From contig CAYZXL010000031.1 in the NCBI GenBank assembly GCA_964482435.1, positions 1-50,308 of the forward strand: a DNA stretch of 50,308 bases, in the 5' to 3' direction. Shown here one piece after another: positions 1 to 8,476 of the stretch. Under the pieces are notes generated by a model. It saw nothing but the letters and a program-made list of their open reading frames with translations, made no database searches and was not told the DNA's origin. The stretch comes from CAYZXL01 sp964482435 (GTDB lineage: Bacteria; Auribacterota; JABMQX01). Numbering within the stretch: position 1 is the first letter of the stretch; every line of letters begins with the position of its first letter. Made by a program: the position numbers and the translations under genes.

Positions 1-164
1 ATCCTATGGGAGGGCTGATTGAAGCCTACCGGGCATGCACCCTCGGACACAGGCCTATCCCTTGGTCCTCGTTGAGCATATCGTGCGTAATTGTCTTCGC
101 GGTGTTTATGGGCGGGCTTATCTACTTCCGCCGGGTGGAAAGGCATTTCGCAGATGTCATCTGA
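1..164 (+). CDS. ABC-2 type polysaccharide export permease, C-terminal end only (Wzm-like)
   Basis: An open frame enters from the left edge (first full codon at base 3) and stops at TGA 162-164. The 53 visible residues read PMGGLIEAYRACTLG, then a hydrophobic stretch (about residues 28-44, with VIVFAVFMGGLIYF), then a short charged tail ending RHFADVI. This is the usual C-terminus of Wzm/TagG-type ABC-2 permeases: a conserved N-P-hydrophobic segment, the last membrane helix, and a short cytoplasmic tail. The gene is followed 29 bases later by a Wzt-like ATPase, the normal permease-ATPase order. The two would export a lipid-linked glycan across the inner membrane. The N-terminus lies outside the window. 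Confidence 0.75.
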   Translation, partial: PMGGLIEAYRACTLGHRPIPWSSLSISCVIVFAVFMGGLIYFRRVERHFADVI

Positions 165-193
165 GAGGTCAGGAGTCATCACAAGAACGTAAG

Positions 194-1459
194 ATGAGTG
201 AGACAGTAATAAGGGTAGAAAACCTCAGCAAGCAGTACAGAATCGGCGTCAAGGAAAGGTACGGGTGCCTTCGCGACAGTCTCGTGCAAGGCCTCACGGC
301 GCCATTTCGTCGGCTGCGGCGGTTCGGCCAAAAGCCTTCTCCAGATGAAATGATTTGGGCGCTGAAGGACATTTCTCTCGAGGTGCAGCAAGGGGAGGTT
401 GTGGGTATCATTGGGCGCAATGGCGCCGGGAAAACCACGCTCCTGAAGGTCCTCTCAAGGATCACGGAACCGACCGAAGGCGAGGTCAGAATGCGCGGTC
501 GTGTCGCGAGCCTCCTGGAAGTGGGGACTGGGTTTCACCCTGAATTGACCGGGCGGGAGAACATCTTCTTGAATGGAGCTGTTCTCGGCATGAGGCGCAA
601 GGAAATCGAGCGAAAGTTCGACGACATCATAGATTTCGCCGATGTCGAGAAATTCCTTGACACGCCTGTGAAGCGCTACTCGAGCGGGATGTACGTGCGT
701 CTTGCGTTCGCTGTGGCGGCCCACCTGGAGCCGGAGATATTGCTCGTGGACGAGGTGCTGGCGGTGGGAGATGCTGGCTTTCAGAGAAAGTGTGTGGGCA
801 AGATGGGGGAGGTTGCCAGACAAGGGCGCACTGTTTTGCTTGTAAGCCACAATATGGGTCTCGTCCGTCAGGTTGTAAAGAGGGGAATTTGGTTGAATGA
901 AGGCAGGCTCCTTTACGACGGCGGCATAGAAGACGCCATTTGGTCGTATCTCTCGTCGGGGCAGCCGACCGACGTGGGAACTATGGAGTTATCGGATCAT
1001 CCAAATAGACTCCATGGGATGAAACCATTACTGAAGCGCATTCGCTGCAAGCTATCTAACGGTGTTTCCTGCGTAGATTTCTGCCAGCTCGATGAAATCG
1101 TGTTAGAGGTAGAATATTGTTCGCCGGATGGAATTAACCTCGCGGGCGCGGGCTTTATCATCTACACGGTCCTGGGGGTTAGAGTTGGAGGATTCAATAC
1201 TTATATGGGTGAATCACCTCCGTGGAGACTGCCTCAACGCGGCAGGGTGAAGTTTGCGATCCCGGCGAAACAGCTCACGCCGGGTTCATATGTTGTCAGT
1301 GTATCAATCGGCTCTCATCCAATGGTTTTAGAAGACAAAGTAGAAGCGGCCATCGGTTTCCGTGTTTCCGGGGCTGACATTTATGGGACAGGTTACATAC
1401 TTACACCTGGGGACGGGGTTGCAGCGCTTCAGGCAAAGACAATGGTCGAAGGGGAATAG
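194..1459 (+). CDS. Polysaccharide ABC transporter ATP-binding protein (Wzt-like)
   Basis: 421 aa, cytoplasmic ATPase for glycan export. I chose ATG 194, where the ABC fold begins (MSETVIRVENLSKQYR); the frame is open further upstream but that part overlaps the permease. Walker A is GRNGAGKT (74-81), the ABC signature YSSGM (162-166), Walker B ILLVDEVLAVGD (182-193) and the switch His about 219. About 150 residues after the nucleotide-binding domain look like a Wzt C-terminal beta-sandwich. In E. coli O8/O9a that domain recognises the modified non-reducing end of the glycan. If it works the same way here, export would be coupled to a specific chain terminus, for which the pyruvyltransferase or methyltransferase downstream are candidates (inference). 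Confidence 0.92.
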   Translation: MSETVIRVENLSKQYRIGVKERYGCLRDSLVQGLTAPFRRLRRFGQKPSPDEMIWALKDISLEVQQGEVVGIIGRNGAGKTTLLKVLSRITEPTEGEVRMRGRVASLLEVGTGFHPELTGRENIFLNGAVLGMRRKEIERKFDDIIDFADVEKFLDTPVKRYSSGMYVRLAFAVAAHLEPEILLVDEVLAVGDAGFQRKCVGKMGEVARQGRTVLLVSHNMGLVRQVVKRGIWLNEGRLLYDGGIEDAIWSYLSSGQPTDVGTMELSDHPNRLHGMKPLLKRIRCKLSNGVSCVDFCQLDEIVLEVEYCSPDGINLAGAGFIIYTVLGVRVGGFNTYMGESPPWRLPQRGRVKFAIPAKQLTPGSYVVSVSIGSHPMVLEDKVEAAIGFRVSGADIYGTGYILTPGDGVAALQAKTMVEGE

Positions 1460-1466
1460 GGGCAGG

Positions 1467-2699
1467 ATGTTGCTGCAGGTTTGCCGACGCGCTTCAGGGG
1501 CTATTCTGGAACGCGCGAAGCGCTATCATGTTAAGTCCCACCTTCGAGCTGCGTCGATATGGCGGATAGGCGAGGTTCGCCTAAATGCGCTCAGGTATGC
1601 CGCAAGCCTGCGTGTAAAAGCAATGCCAGACGGTGTGTATCGCTACAAACTCGCGAACCGTCCTCCACTTCTTTATGCCTCGGTATACGCAGTGCTTCTT
1701 AGACATCTTCTTGGCGATCTGCATGCACTGGGACCGGCCGAGCGAGATTGGTGGGCTGCCTATATCAATCGTTATCAGCAGGAGGATGGGCTGTTCCGAG
1801 ACTCGGTCATCGCAAACACTATCGCTGAAGTCGAAGACTGGTGGGGTTGGCGACACCTGACGTTACACGCTTTAATGGCGCTCCATGCCTTGGGGGCTAA
1901 GCCCGTTTATCCCTTGCGGTTCCTGGAAGCCCTGGATACACCGGCAAAGGTCCGGACTTGGCTCGATAGTCTTGACTGGCGAGGTCGCATTGGCTATACG
2001 AGCAACGCAGTTCTTAACTATGGCGCAACATTGCAGTACGCTTGCCGATTTCTCGGAGAACCTACGTTACAACAATCGATTCGCGAACTGTTAAATAGAG
2101 TTGCCGAGCACTGCGATCCGAAGACAGGCCTTTGGGGACGTGAGATTCTAAACTGCCCGATAGCCCTCTCACGGGGCTACCAGGCAGCGTATCATTTCTG
2201 GTTATTGTACTGGTACGAAGGTCTGGAGATTTCGTACCCAGAGAGGGCGCTTATATCCATCACAAGGCTTCAAAACGAACTGGGCGGATTTAGCTTGAGT
2301 AGCTTTGCTTCCTCGGCCTGCGAGGACATTGATGCGTTGGACCCGCTGGTAAGACTTGCCATTCATCGGCCGCAATTTCTATCCTCTGCCATGCCGGTCG
2401 TGCAAAAAGGCTTGAGATGGATTCTTTCCAACTTCAACAAGGACGGCGGCGCTTGTTTCCAACGAGGCATCCCTTTTCATTACGGACACTCTGAAATGTT
2501 CACCAAAGCCGATCAAAGCTCGCTTTTTTCCACATGGTTCCGCATGCTCACGGTCGCATACTGCTGTGAGCTGTTGAAAGAGCACTTGCCTCGCCTCGGC
2601 CCATACCGATTTCATTTTCTTGACTGCCCAGGATACCAATTCTCTCCGCACCCCCAACCGGTGCGTCGTAACCCATCATCCCGAGCATGCATAGCTTGA
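1467..2699 (+). CDS. Alpha/alpha-toroid (terpene cyclase/prenyltransferase-like fold) protein, function unknown
   Basis: 410 aa from ATG 1467, with a purine-rich ribosome site (ggggcagg), 7 bases after the ATPase stop. No signal peptide. The sequence shows repeated blocks separated by helices: QQEDGLFRD, PKTGLWGRE, NELGGFSLS with EDIDALDPL, and NKDGGACF. This D/E-G-x-W/F periodicity resembles the (alpha/alpha)6 toroid of squalene-cyclase-like and prenyltransferase-like proteins. Proteins of this fold occur in polysaccharide clusters, but I cannot name a reaction. A DxDD cyclase motif is not evident; EDIDALD is the nearest match. Position between the exporter and the polymerase suggests a role in glycan or lipid-carrier handling (inference). 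Confidence 0.6.
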   Translation: MLLQVCRRASGAILERAKRYHVKSHLRAASIWRIGEVRLNALRYAASLRVKAMPDGVYRYKLANRPPLLYASVYAVLLRHLLGDLHALGPAERDWWAAYINRYQQEDGLFRDSVIANTIAEVEDWWGWRHLTLHALMALHALGAKPVYPLRFLEALDTPAKVRTWLDSLDWRGRIGYTSNAVLNYGATLQYACRFLGEPTLQQSIRELLNRVAEHCDPKTGLWGREILNCPIALSRGYQAAYHFWLLYWYEGLEISYPERALISITRLQNELGGFSLSSFASSACEDIDALDPLVRLAIHRPQFLSSAMPVVQKGLRWILSNFNKDGGACFQRGIPFHYGHSEMFTKADQSSLFSTWFRMLTVAYCCELLKEHLPRLGPYRFHFLDCPGYQFSPHPQPVRRNPSSRACIA

Positions 2700-2809
2700 C
2701 CAGCGCGATGGAGACCGTTGCTGAGGTTACGCCCGAGGATGGGATTGTGTTGCGGTCTCTGGGTTTTCACGCAGCATCTGACTGGACAGCAAAGTTGAGT
2801 TAAAGACGC

Positions 2810-4279
2810 GTGTTGCATCCCGCATTGTTCTTAACCTTTTCAGTGGTGGTAGCGTATTTGTCAAAGAAGCTACAGGGGTCATGGTTTTCGCCCCTGGGGA
2901 TGTACGCGATGATCTGGGGCGCCGCGGTTACGCTGTATCTGGCGAACCCCTTCCATTATTATCCGCTTACTCCGAAGACTGTGCATTTGATCTGGGCGAG
3001 CTTTATAGCTTTTGCCTGCGGATGCCTGCTTGTCGGCCCCATAAGGAGGGGAACCGTCCCGGCGCGAAAGGACTGGTTGCCGCGTTATCTTCCGACACTG
3101 CGAATCCTGATCGGTGCGCTGGCTGCGTTGGGGCTTCTGGGAAAGCTCGTGCAGTTGTACATCACTGTGACGAGGTTCGGGATTTCAGGTCTTCTGAACG
3201 ACCCGGTGGGAATCCGGGAATTCAATCTGGGGACTTCCGGAAGGGGCTCCGTCACGCAGAGCCTCACATGGTGGATGCACGGTGTCGCGCCAGGTTGTAA
3301 CTATGTCGCGCTGGTCTTAGGGGCCGTATACATAGTCTTCTTCAAGAAGTCTTTCTTGGTGGCTTACGTTCCGATTGGGACGGCTCTCCTTTCCGACTTT
3401 CTGTGCCAGAATCGTTCCGGGACCTTCAATGTTGTGTGGGTCATTCTTCTCGCTTTCGTACTGAGAAGACTTACATCGTCAGGGGGTGCTGCACAAGGAG
3501 TAAGGAACAAGCGTCGGCTGCTCGCAGTGTGGTTTCTGATTATCGTAGGTTTTTTTTCTTCTATTCGTACTGCCTGGGTTCTGGGGAAGTTTAGGGCGGG
3601 AGAGACATCCGCGGGAAGGATTGCAGGCGGCGCGTATCTGGAACATGTCTTCAATTACTATTGCGGAGGTCTTGGCACTTTCAACGTGGTAGTGAACCGA
3701 CCCCAGGGGAAGTTGTGGGGAGGGAGGCTTTCACTCTGGGGTCTGCGGGAGACATTGAACATGGTCTCTTACACCCTGCTCGGACTTATTCCCTTCGGCA
3801 GGGGCGCGGAGATTTTGAATGATGAGTATCAAGGGGAGTGGATACGAATCGCGGACGGATCCCAGATGAACGCCTTTCATACATATCTCCGCTATTTCTA
3901 CGACGATTTTGGCCTGGCCGGGATTGCCTTTGGTCCATTTCTTTTTGGAGTGATTGCCACGTATCTGTACAAGAAAGCGATTATGACGAATCGCCTTCTT
4001 TCGTTTGTGCTGTTGTTTCCGATGCTGAATGCCATTACGTGGAGCACGATGGTATGGCAGTTTGTTAATATGTACATCTGGGTGGGGGGCGCTCTGTTTC
4101 TAATTGTTTCGGCGGTCGCCGAGGGTGTAGTCTTTCGGGCGGCGGCCGTAGGACCCGGGCTTCTGGGCGCGCGCCGTCGCCCGGTTCGCGGAAGGAGGCT
4201 GATTACTGCCGGCTTGGCGCGGGGGCCCGCCGGCGCTTCTCCGGCGGCGGGGCCGCCTGATGATAGGGCGGTAGCATGA
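2810..4279 (+). CDS. O-antigen/oligosaccharide repeat-unit polymerase-like membrane protein (Wzy-like)
   Basis: 489 aa with many hydrophobic segments along its length (for example around residues 4-20, 30-46, 63-75 and 95-117) and a long periplasmic-type loop before the last helices. The length and topology match O-antigen polymerases, which join undecaprenyl-linked repeat units in the periplasm. Sequence conservation in this family is low, so the call rests on topology and context. The start is GTG 2810, with no better in-frame ATG nearby and a weak ribosome site. The last 45 residues are G/A/P/R-rich and look like an unstructured tail. The stop overlaps the next start by 4 bases (ATGA). Co-occurrence with Wzm/Wzt export genes is unusual. 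Confidence 0.75.
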   Translation: MLHPALFLTFSVVVAYLSKKLQGSWFSPLGMYAMIWGAAVTLYLANPFHYYPLTPKTVHLIWASFIAFACGCLLVGPIRRGTVPARKDWLPRYLPTLRILIGALAALGLLGKLVQLYITVTRFGISGLLNDPVGIREFNLGTSGRGSVTQSLTWWMHGVAPGCNYVALVLGAVYIVFFKKSFLVAYVPIGTALLSDFLCQNRSGTFNVVWVILLAFVLRRLTSSGGAAQGVRNKRRLLAVWFLIIVGFFSSIRTAWVLGKFRAGETSAGRIAGGAYLEHVFNYYCGGLGTFNVVVNRPQGKLWGGRLSLWGLRETLNMVSYTLLGLIPFGRGAEILNDEYQGEWIRIADGSQMNAFHTYLRYFYDDFGLAGIAFGPFLFGVIATYLYKKAIMTNRLLSFVLLFPMLNAITWSTMVWQFVNMYIWVGGALFLIVSAVAEGVVFRAAAVGPGLLGARRRPVRGRRLITAGLARGPAGASPAAGPPDDRAVA

Positions 4280-5283
4280 GATTCGCAATACTGACGACCA
4301 GGCAATATGCCAGTTCCAGGGTCAGGGCCGAGGCGCTCCATCGAATGTTCAGCAGGATAGGCGTGTCCTCTCGGGTCTTCTACGACTTCTGGGGGACCCT
4401 TACGCGCCTCGGGTCGGGCTATAGGCCAAGGCCGCGGCTTGCGTTGGACGTTCTCCAAGACATGCGGGCGCTGGCAGTGCTAGCGGCGTACGATGTGCTT
4501 GTCGTCTGTGGCTACATACCGGGGGCTTTCCTTAGGTATCACTACGGGATTGAGGCCCTCAGGAGATTGTTGCCCGGCAGGCCGATCGTCCTGTATTTGG
4601 TGTCTTACCTTGCAAATTCTCCCGACTGGGAGGATAGGATCCGCCACTGTATGGGCTATGGCATTTCCAGATACGACTGGCACCTGGTCGTTTCTCCTGT
4701 TGGTAAGAGAGCGTTGGCGCCCGACCAGCCCTGCTGCGCTATAGGCATCAACTTTCAGGATCCGGAATTATTCCCTGCGGAGAAGAAGGACTTTCTAGCG
4801 CTGCTCGACTTCGAACAGAAAGGCTTTGAGCGCTTTCGAGAACTCCAGGTCCAAGCATTGGAGGACTTAGGGATAGAGTACATCGCATTACGAGGCAAAT
4901 GTACCTTTTCGGAGGTCTACGAGGTCTATCGAAGAACGTCTATTCATTTCCTGGCGTTTCTGGAATCGTTCGGTTTGCCGATCTGTGAGACACAGATCTG
5001 CGGGAACTATGTCTTTACGCCTGACCGACACTGGCCTCAGGCACATCGCAAGCTGGAGGATTTTGTCAGGGATCGTTCCGTCGTTTTGTCAGATAACTTC
5101 GTTGTCTACGATGGCTTGGAGGATTTGAAGCGCAAAATTCTGCTGGCCAGAGAGAGGCACGATTCTCAAACCATATACAATAACTTTGTGCAGAATTACC
5201 CCTGTTTTTACTATGGCAACTTGCAGGAGCTGCGCCGGTTCGTCCATCGGGCGGAGCGAGGGGGGCTTTGGGGAAGACAGTAG
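4276..5283 (+). CDS. Putative GT-B glycosyltransferase
   Basis: 335 aa, starting in a 4-base overlap with the polymerase stop. The N-terminus (MRFAILTTRQYASSRVRAE) begins with a Rossmann-type strand. Near residue 232 the motif ESFGLPICETQ fits the E-x7-E nucleotide-sugar binding signature of GT4-like enzymes, and FTPDRHWP follows. The middle of the protein is divergent, so the donor cannot be predicted. No signal peptide or membrane helix is visible, so it should act at the cytoplasmic face of the membrane. Overlap with its neighbour implies translational coupling within the operon. The family assignment is tentative because the N-terminal domain lacks clear GT4 hallmarks. Confidence 0.6.
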   Translation: MRFAILTTRQYASSRVRAEALHRMFSRIGVSSRVFYDFWGTLTRLGSGYRPRPRLALDVLQDMRALAVLAAYDVLVVCGYIPGAFLRYHYGIEALRRLLPGRPIVLYLVSYLANSPDWEDRIRHCMGYGISRYDWHLVVSPVGKRALAPDQPCCAIGINFQDPELFPAEKKDFLALLDFEQKGFERFRELQVQALEDLGIEYIALRGKCTFSEVYEVYRRTSIHFLAFLESFGLPICETQICGNYVFTPDRHWPQAHRKLEDFVRDRSVVLSDNFVVYDGLEDLKRKILLARERHDSQTIYNNFVQNYPCFYYGNLQELRRFVHRAERGGLWGRQ

Positions 5284-5301
5284 CACGAAGCCTGAGGATA
5301 T

Positions 5302-5946
5302 ATGATGAAGAGGGTTATCCCCGCCTTGTTGCATCGCCTTGCAGTCATTAAGGCCGCCGCGCTGCCCAGGAACATCAACACAAGGTCGTACTGGAACGGC
5401 GTGTGGCGCCTCGAGGGGCCGGAGGGCAGGGGCAAGGACTCAGCCTTGGTCGCCGAGGTCCTCAAGATAGTGCCGGACGGAAGCGCTGTTTTGGAGTTCG
5501 GGTGCGGCAATGGCCGCCTACTTCGCGAGCTGAGGGACAAGAAGGGCTGCAGTTGCCTGGGCCTGGATATCTCGGACGAGGCGATCTCGATGCTGAGGCG
5601 GGAGGGCATTGCCGGCGTACGCTGCACCCTCCCGCAGGTGCCGTTCACATCAGGCTCCTTCGACGCGGTTCTCGCTCTTGAGCTCCTTGAGCACTTGGAC
5701 CGGCCAAAGGCCACGCTGCGGCAGATGGAGGGCGCCGCGAGACCCGGGGGGCTGATACTGTTCTCCGTGCCGGACGGCAATCTCTGGGGGCGCGGCGGCG
5801 AGCACGTCCATGTATTCGACGCCAACGACTGCGTGCAGATGCTGCGACCGTTTGTGGCCACGATCCACGTTTTGGCGCTGGAGAGTGGCGGCTGGGCGCA
5901 CTTTTTATGCTGGGGATGGAAGAGGCGCGAAGCACAGCGGCCTTAG
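5302..5946 (+). CDS. Class I SAM-dependent methyltransferase
   Basis: 214 aa. Motif I is VLEFGCGNGRLL (about residues 63-74). The acidic end of the second strand follows (CLGLDIS), and then FDAVLALELLEHLDRP, the usual post-II/motif III region of Methyltransf_11/25 enzymes. PGGLILFSVPDGN is the typical strand after the last helix. There is no membrane helix. It lies between glycosyltransferase genes, so O-methylation of a sugar or a chain terminus is likely (inference). Two adjacent ATGs (5302 and 5305) could serve as the start; the ribosome site is gagga at 5294-5298. The end is 64 bases upstream of the next confident start. Confidence 0.85.
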   Translation: MMKRVIPALLHRLAVIKAAALPRNINTRSYWNGVWRLEGPEGRGKDSALVAEVLKIVPDGSAVLEFGCGNGRLLRELRDKKGCSCLGLDISDEAISMLRREGIAGVRCTLPQVPFTSGSFDAVLALELLEHLDRPKATLRQMEGAARPGGLILFSVPDGNLWGRGGEHVHVFDANDCVQMLRPFVATIHVLALESGGWAHFLCWGWKRREAQRP

Positions 5947-5961
5947 GGTGGAGGGAGTAAC

Positions 5962-6006
5962 ATGCTTGCGCGAAGCCTCGTTGCGCCGGCGCTGCTGGGG
6001 GTGTAA
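5962..6006 (+). other. Possible 14-codon leader ORF
   Basis: ATG 5962 is preceded by a good ribosome site (ggaggga, 5950-5956) and encodes MLARSLVAPALLGV, ending at TAA 6004-6006, five bases before the GTG start of the next glycosyltransferase. It may couple ribosomes onto that weak GTG start, or be chance. It shows no similarity I recognise. Confidence 0.2.
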
Positions 6007-6010
6007 CAGC

Positions 6011-7033
6011 GTGCTCGCGAGTATAATCATTCCGACGCTCAATCGGTCGAGCATGCTACGCCGGACTCTGGAAAGCGTCCTGTCGCAGGATTGCCGTGGA
6101 ATCTCGTACGAGATCATTGTCGTGGACAATGGTTCCACAGACGACACGCGGTCGGTCGTGGAATCATTCAACATGCAGCGTGCTCCCGCGGACCCGAGGC
6201 GCATCCGGTACTTTTACGACGAGCATCCGGGGCTTCATATCTGCCGCCACCGGGGCGCGGAGGAGGCGAAGGGGGAATTTTTGATATACGCAGACGACGA
6301 CGTCGTGGCGTCGCCGAGTTGGGTGCGAGAGCTTGTGCGGTGCTTCCGGGCGAGGAAAGTTGGAGCAGTGGGGGGGAAGGTAGTGCCGATGTGGGAGGCG
6401 GAGCCCCCGTCGTGGGCGGGGGTTTTCGGGGACTACCTGAGCCTTCTGGACCTTGGGAGAGGAGTTCGGAAGGTTGACGCGTCAAAGGTCTATGGCTGCA
6501 ACATGTGCGTGCGCAAAGAGGCGCTGTTCGAGGTGGGCGGATTTAATCCAGATTCTTTTCCGCCGCGGCTGGTGAAATACCGAGGGGACGGAGAGACGGC
6601 GCTTATGAGCAAGCTGGCTGGCAAGGGCTACGTGCTTCTGCACAACGGCAATGCCGTGGTGCGGCACATCATACCGCCATCCCGCCTGACGACCGATTAC
6701 ATCAAACACAGAGCTTTCCTCCAGGGGATCAGCGATTCGTTCGCGGAGACCAGGGCGGCACATGGCTTGGACTGTGCAACAGGAAAGAGGCAATCTTCGG
6801 GGAACCCTGTGTTGAGATACCTGAGGTCCTGCGGGAGGCGGATCAAACGGGTCTTCGGTGAGAGAGGCACGCCTGTGAACCACCCGGAATTCGAGGGTCT
6901 ACGCGAGGAGCTTCATCGCAGCCATGCAGCGGGCCGGGAATTTCATCAGAGGGCGCTGTCGGAGGAACCGGGGTTGCTGGATTACGTACTCCGGGACAAC
7001 TATCTTGGAGAGAATGGCCGACTGCCGATATGA
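6011..7033 (+). CDS. GT2 family glycosyltransferase
   Basis: 340 aa, GT-A fold, transferring a sugar from a nucleotide donor. I placed the start at GTG 6011 because the family N-terminus (VLASIIIPTLNRSS) begins there and a ggggg tract lies about 10 bases upstream. The frame is open further upstream, but that part overlaps the methyltransferase. VDNGSTDDT (38-46) is the nucleotide-binding acidic site and YADDDVVAS (94-101) holds the DxD-type metal site. GADxExxLR-like acceptor residues are represented by RGDGETAL. It is cytoplasmic with no membrane helices, although the C-terminal 80 residues are basic. Its stop overlaps the next ATG (ATGA). Confidence 0.88.
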   Translation: MLASIIIPTLNRSSMLRRTLESVLSQDCRGISYEIIVVDNGSTDDTRSVVESFNMQRAPADPRRIRYFYDEHPGLHICRHRGAEEAKGEFLIYADDDVVASPSWVRELVRCFRARKVGAVGGKVVPMWEAEPPSWAGVFGDYLSLLDLGRGVRKVDASKVYGCNMCVRKEALFEVGGFNPDSFPPRLVKYRGDGETALMSKLAGKGYVLLHNGNAVVRHIIPPSRLTTDYIKHRAFLQGISDSFAETRAAHGLDCATGKRQSSGNPVLRYLRSCGRRIKRVFGERGTPVNHPEFEGLREELHRSHAAGREFHQRALSEEPGLLDYVLRDNYLGENGRLPI

Positions 7034-8457
7034 GAGTTGACGGACCCGACGCGGATTGCGTTTCTGGTGCTTGGCTGGCTGAGCAGAGCTTACCGACATC
7101 AAGGGCTGAGTTCGCCGTGAAAGTCAGCGAGATTCGCAAGATAGCCATAGTAATGGTTGGCTATCTCCTCGGCGTTTCCACATCAATCATCTACATTGCA
7201 AAGGCGCTCGCCAAGGAAGGGATAGGGGTAGATATTCTGATTGACGAAGGCTTTTTTCTCGCTGCGCCAATCGAGTTCGCCGAGCAGTTGATCAACGTAA
7301 TCGTCCTTCCTTCTGCAAAGTCAAAAAAGGCACGGGGCGCACGCTCGACGGCACTTGCGGACGCAAAGCGCCTGTTGCGCCGCACAAAAATCCTCAACTT
7401 ACTTCGCGGATTGAAAAGAAGCTCGTGGCAAGCCAAGTATTGGGTTCTTCGACATGCGAGGAGAAACTACGGTCCAGCGGAATTTGCGACGAGGTATTGT
7501 CCGCATTTTTCTCTTTACGCAGACGTGCTGAAGAGGAAGGTCGCCGAGGAGCGGTACTTTGCCGTGGTGGGAGTGGAGCCGCTCGCGGTCCTGCTCTCAT
7601 ATCTGGCTCTGGATACGGCGGGAGGAGAGGCGCCGCATCTCGTGTACCTGAACCTCGAGCTTCTGCGACACGAAAGCTCCATGACGGTAAAAGACCACCT
7701 TCTGAAAGACGCTGAGATAGTATGCTCGCGGCGGGCCGATTTCACAATCATACCGGATGCCAAGAGGGGTAGAGTCTTTGCGAAGGAAAACGGAATAGAT
7801 GAAGCGAAGCTGCGGTACTTGACGGTCTCAGCATGCGGAAATGCCGTGAGGACGAAGGGGAATTACCTGAGGGAGCTCTTCAACATCCCGGGTGAAATGA
7901 GAATAGCGCTATACGCCGGCAACATTGTTGAGACGATGATGTGCCGCGAGGTTGTGGAGTTTGTGGATAAATGGCCGCGAGATTGTGTATTGGTTCTGCA
8001 TACCTGGAGGAGAGACATTAAGAGTAGCCCATACTATCGAGAGTTGGTCAAGATTGCGGATCCTGCGAGGGTTTACTTTTCGACGGAGCCGGTGGCTTAC
8101 GAGAGGCTGCCGGAGCTGCTGTCTTCGGCAGACATCGGGCTGATGTTCTATAAGCCGATCAATCCGAACTTCAGCGAGGTAGGCTCCTCGTCGAACAAGA
8201 TTGCGGAATACGTTCAGGTTGGGCTTCCCGTTATCGCGAACGATTTACCGAGCATAAGGCGCGTCTTCGACAAATATGGCAGCGGAATCTGCGTAGATGA
8301 CCCGGGCGATACAGGGGATGCAATCAGACAAGTATTTGAGCGTTACGAGGAGATGAGGGAGGGAGCGTTTCGCTGCTTCGAGGAGCACTACAATTTCACG
8401 AGGGCATTTGAGCCACTGTTGCGAGAGTTCAAGGAGATGGCGGGGAAAAAAGCATAA
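7030..8457 (+). CDS. GT4-like (GT-B) glycosyltransferase
   Basis: 475 aa if begun at ATG 7030, which overlaps the previous stop by 4 bases. The first 29 residues are not family-like and GTG 7117 (VKVSEIRKIAIVMVGY) is a plausible alternative start. The N-terminal Rossmann domain carries GYLLGVSTSII. The C-terminal domain carries LYAGNIVETMM and then SSSNKIAEYVQVGLPVIAND, the acceptor/nucleotide-sugar region typical of GT4-type enzymes in which the E-x7-E signature is replaced by K-x2-E. The next gene has the same arrangement (SSGKVNHYLKAGVPVIVQD), so the two are probably related and may add related sugars. Confidence 0.8.
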   Translation: MRVDGPDADCVSGAWLAEQSLPTSRAEFAVKVSEIRKIAIVMVGYLLGVSTSIIYIAKALAKEGIGVDILIDEGFFLAAPIEFAEQLINVIVLPSAKSKKARGARSTALADAKRLLRRTKILNLLRGLKRSSWQAKYWVLRHARRNYGPAEFATRYCPHFSLYADVLKRKVAEERYFAVVGVEPLAVLLSYLALDTAGGEAPHLVYLNLELLRHESSMTVKDHLLKDAEIVCSRRADFTIIPDAKRGRVFAKENGIDEAKLRYLTVSACGNAVRTKGNYLRELFNIPGEMRIALYAGNIVETMMCREVVEFVDKWPRDCVLVLHTWRRDIKSSPYYRELVKIADPARVYFSTEPVAYERLPELLSSADIGLMFYKPINPNFSEVGSSSNKIAEYVQVGLPVIANDLPSIRRVFDKYGSGICVDDPGDTGDAIRQVFERYEEMREGAFRCFEEHYNFTRAFEPLLREFKEMAGKKA

Positions 8458-8476
8458 GGCGAAGAACGCTCACGTC

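Noticed and set aside
3898..4458. 186-codon minus-strand frame opposite the polymerase and glycosyltransferase genes
   Set aside because: Pro/Arg-rich low-complexity product, no ribosome site, fully antisense to two well-supported coupled genes.
5211..5861. 216-codon minus-strand frame opposite the methyltransferase
   Set aside because: Ser/Arg/Pro-rich shadow of a GC-rich gene; the plus strand has clear methyltransferase motifs.
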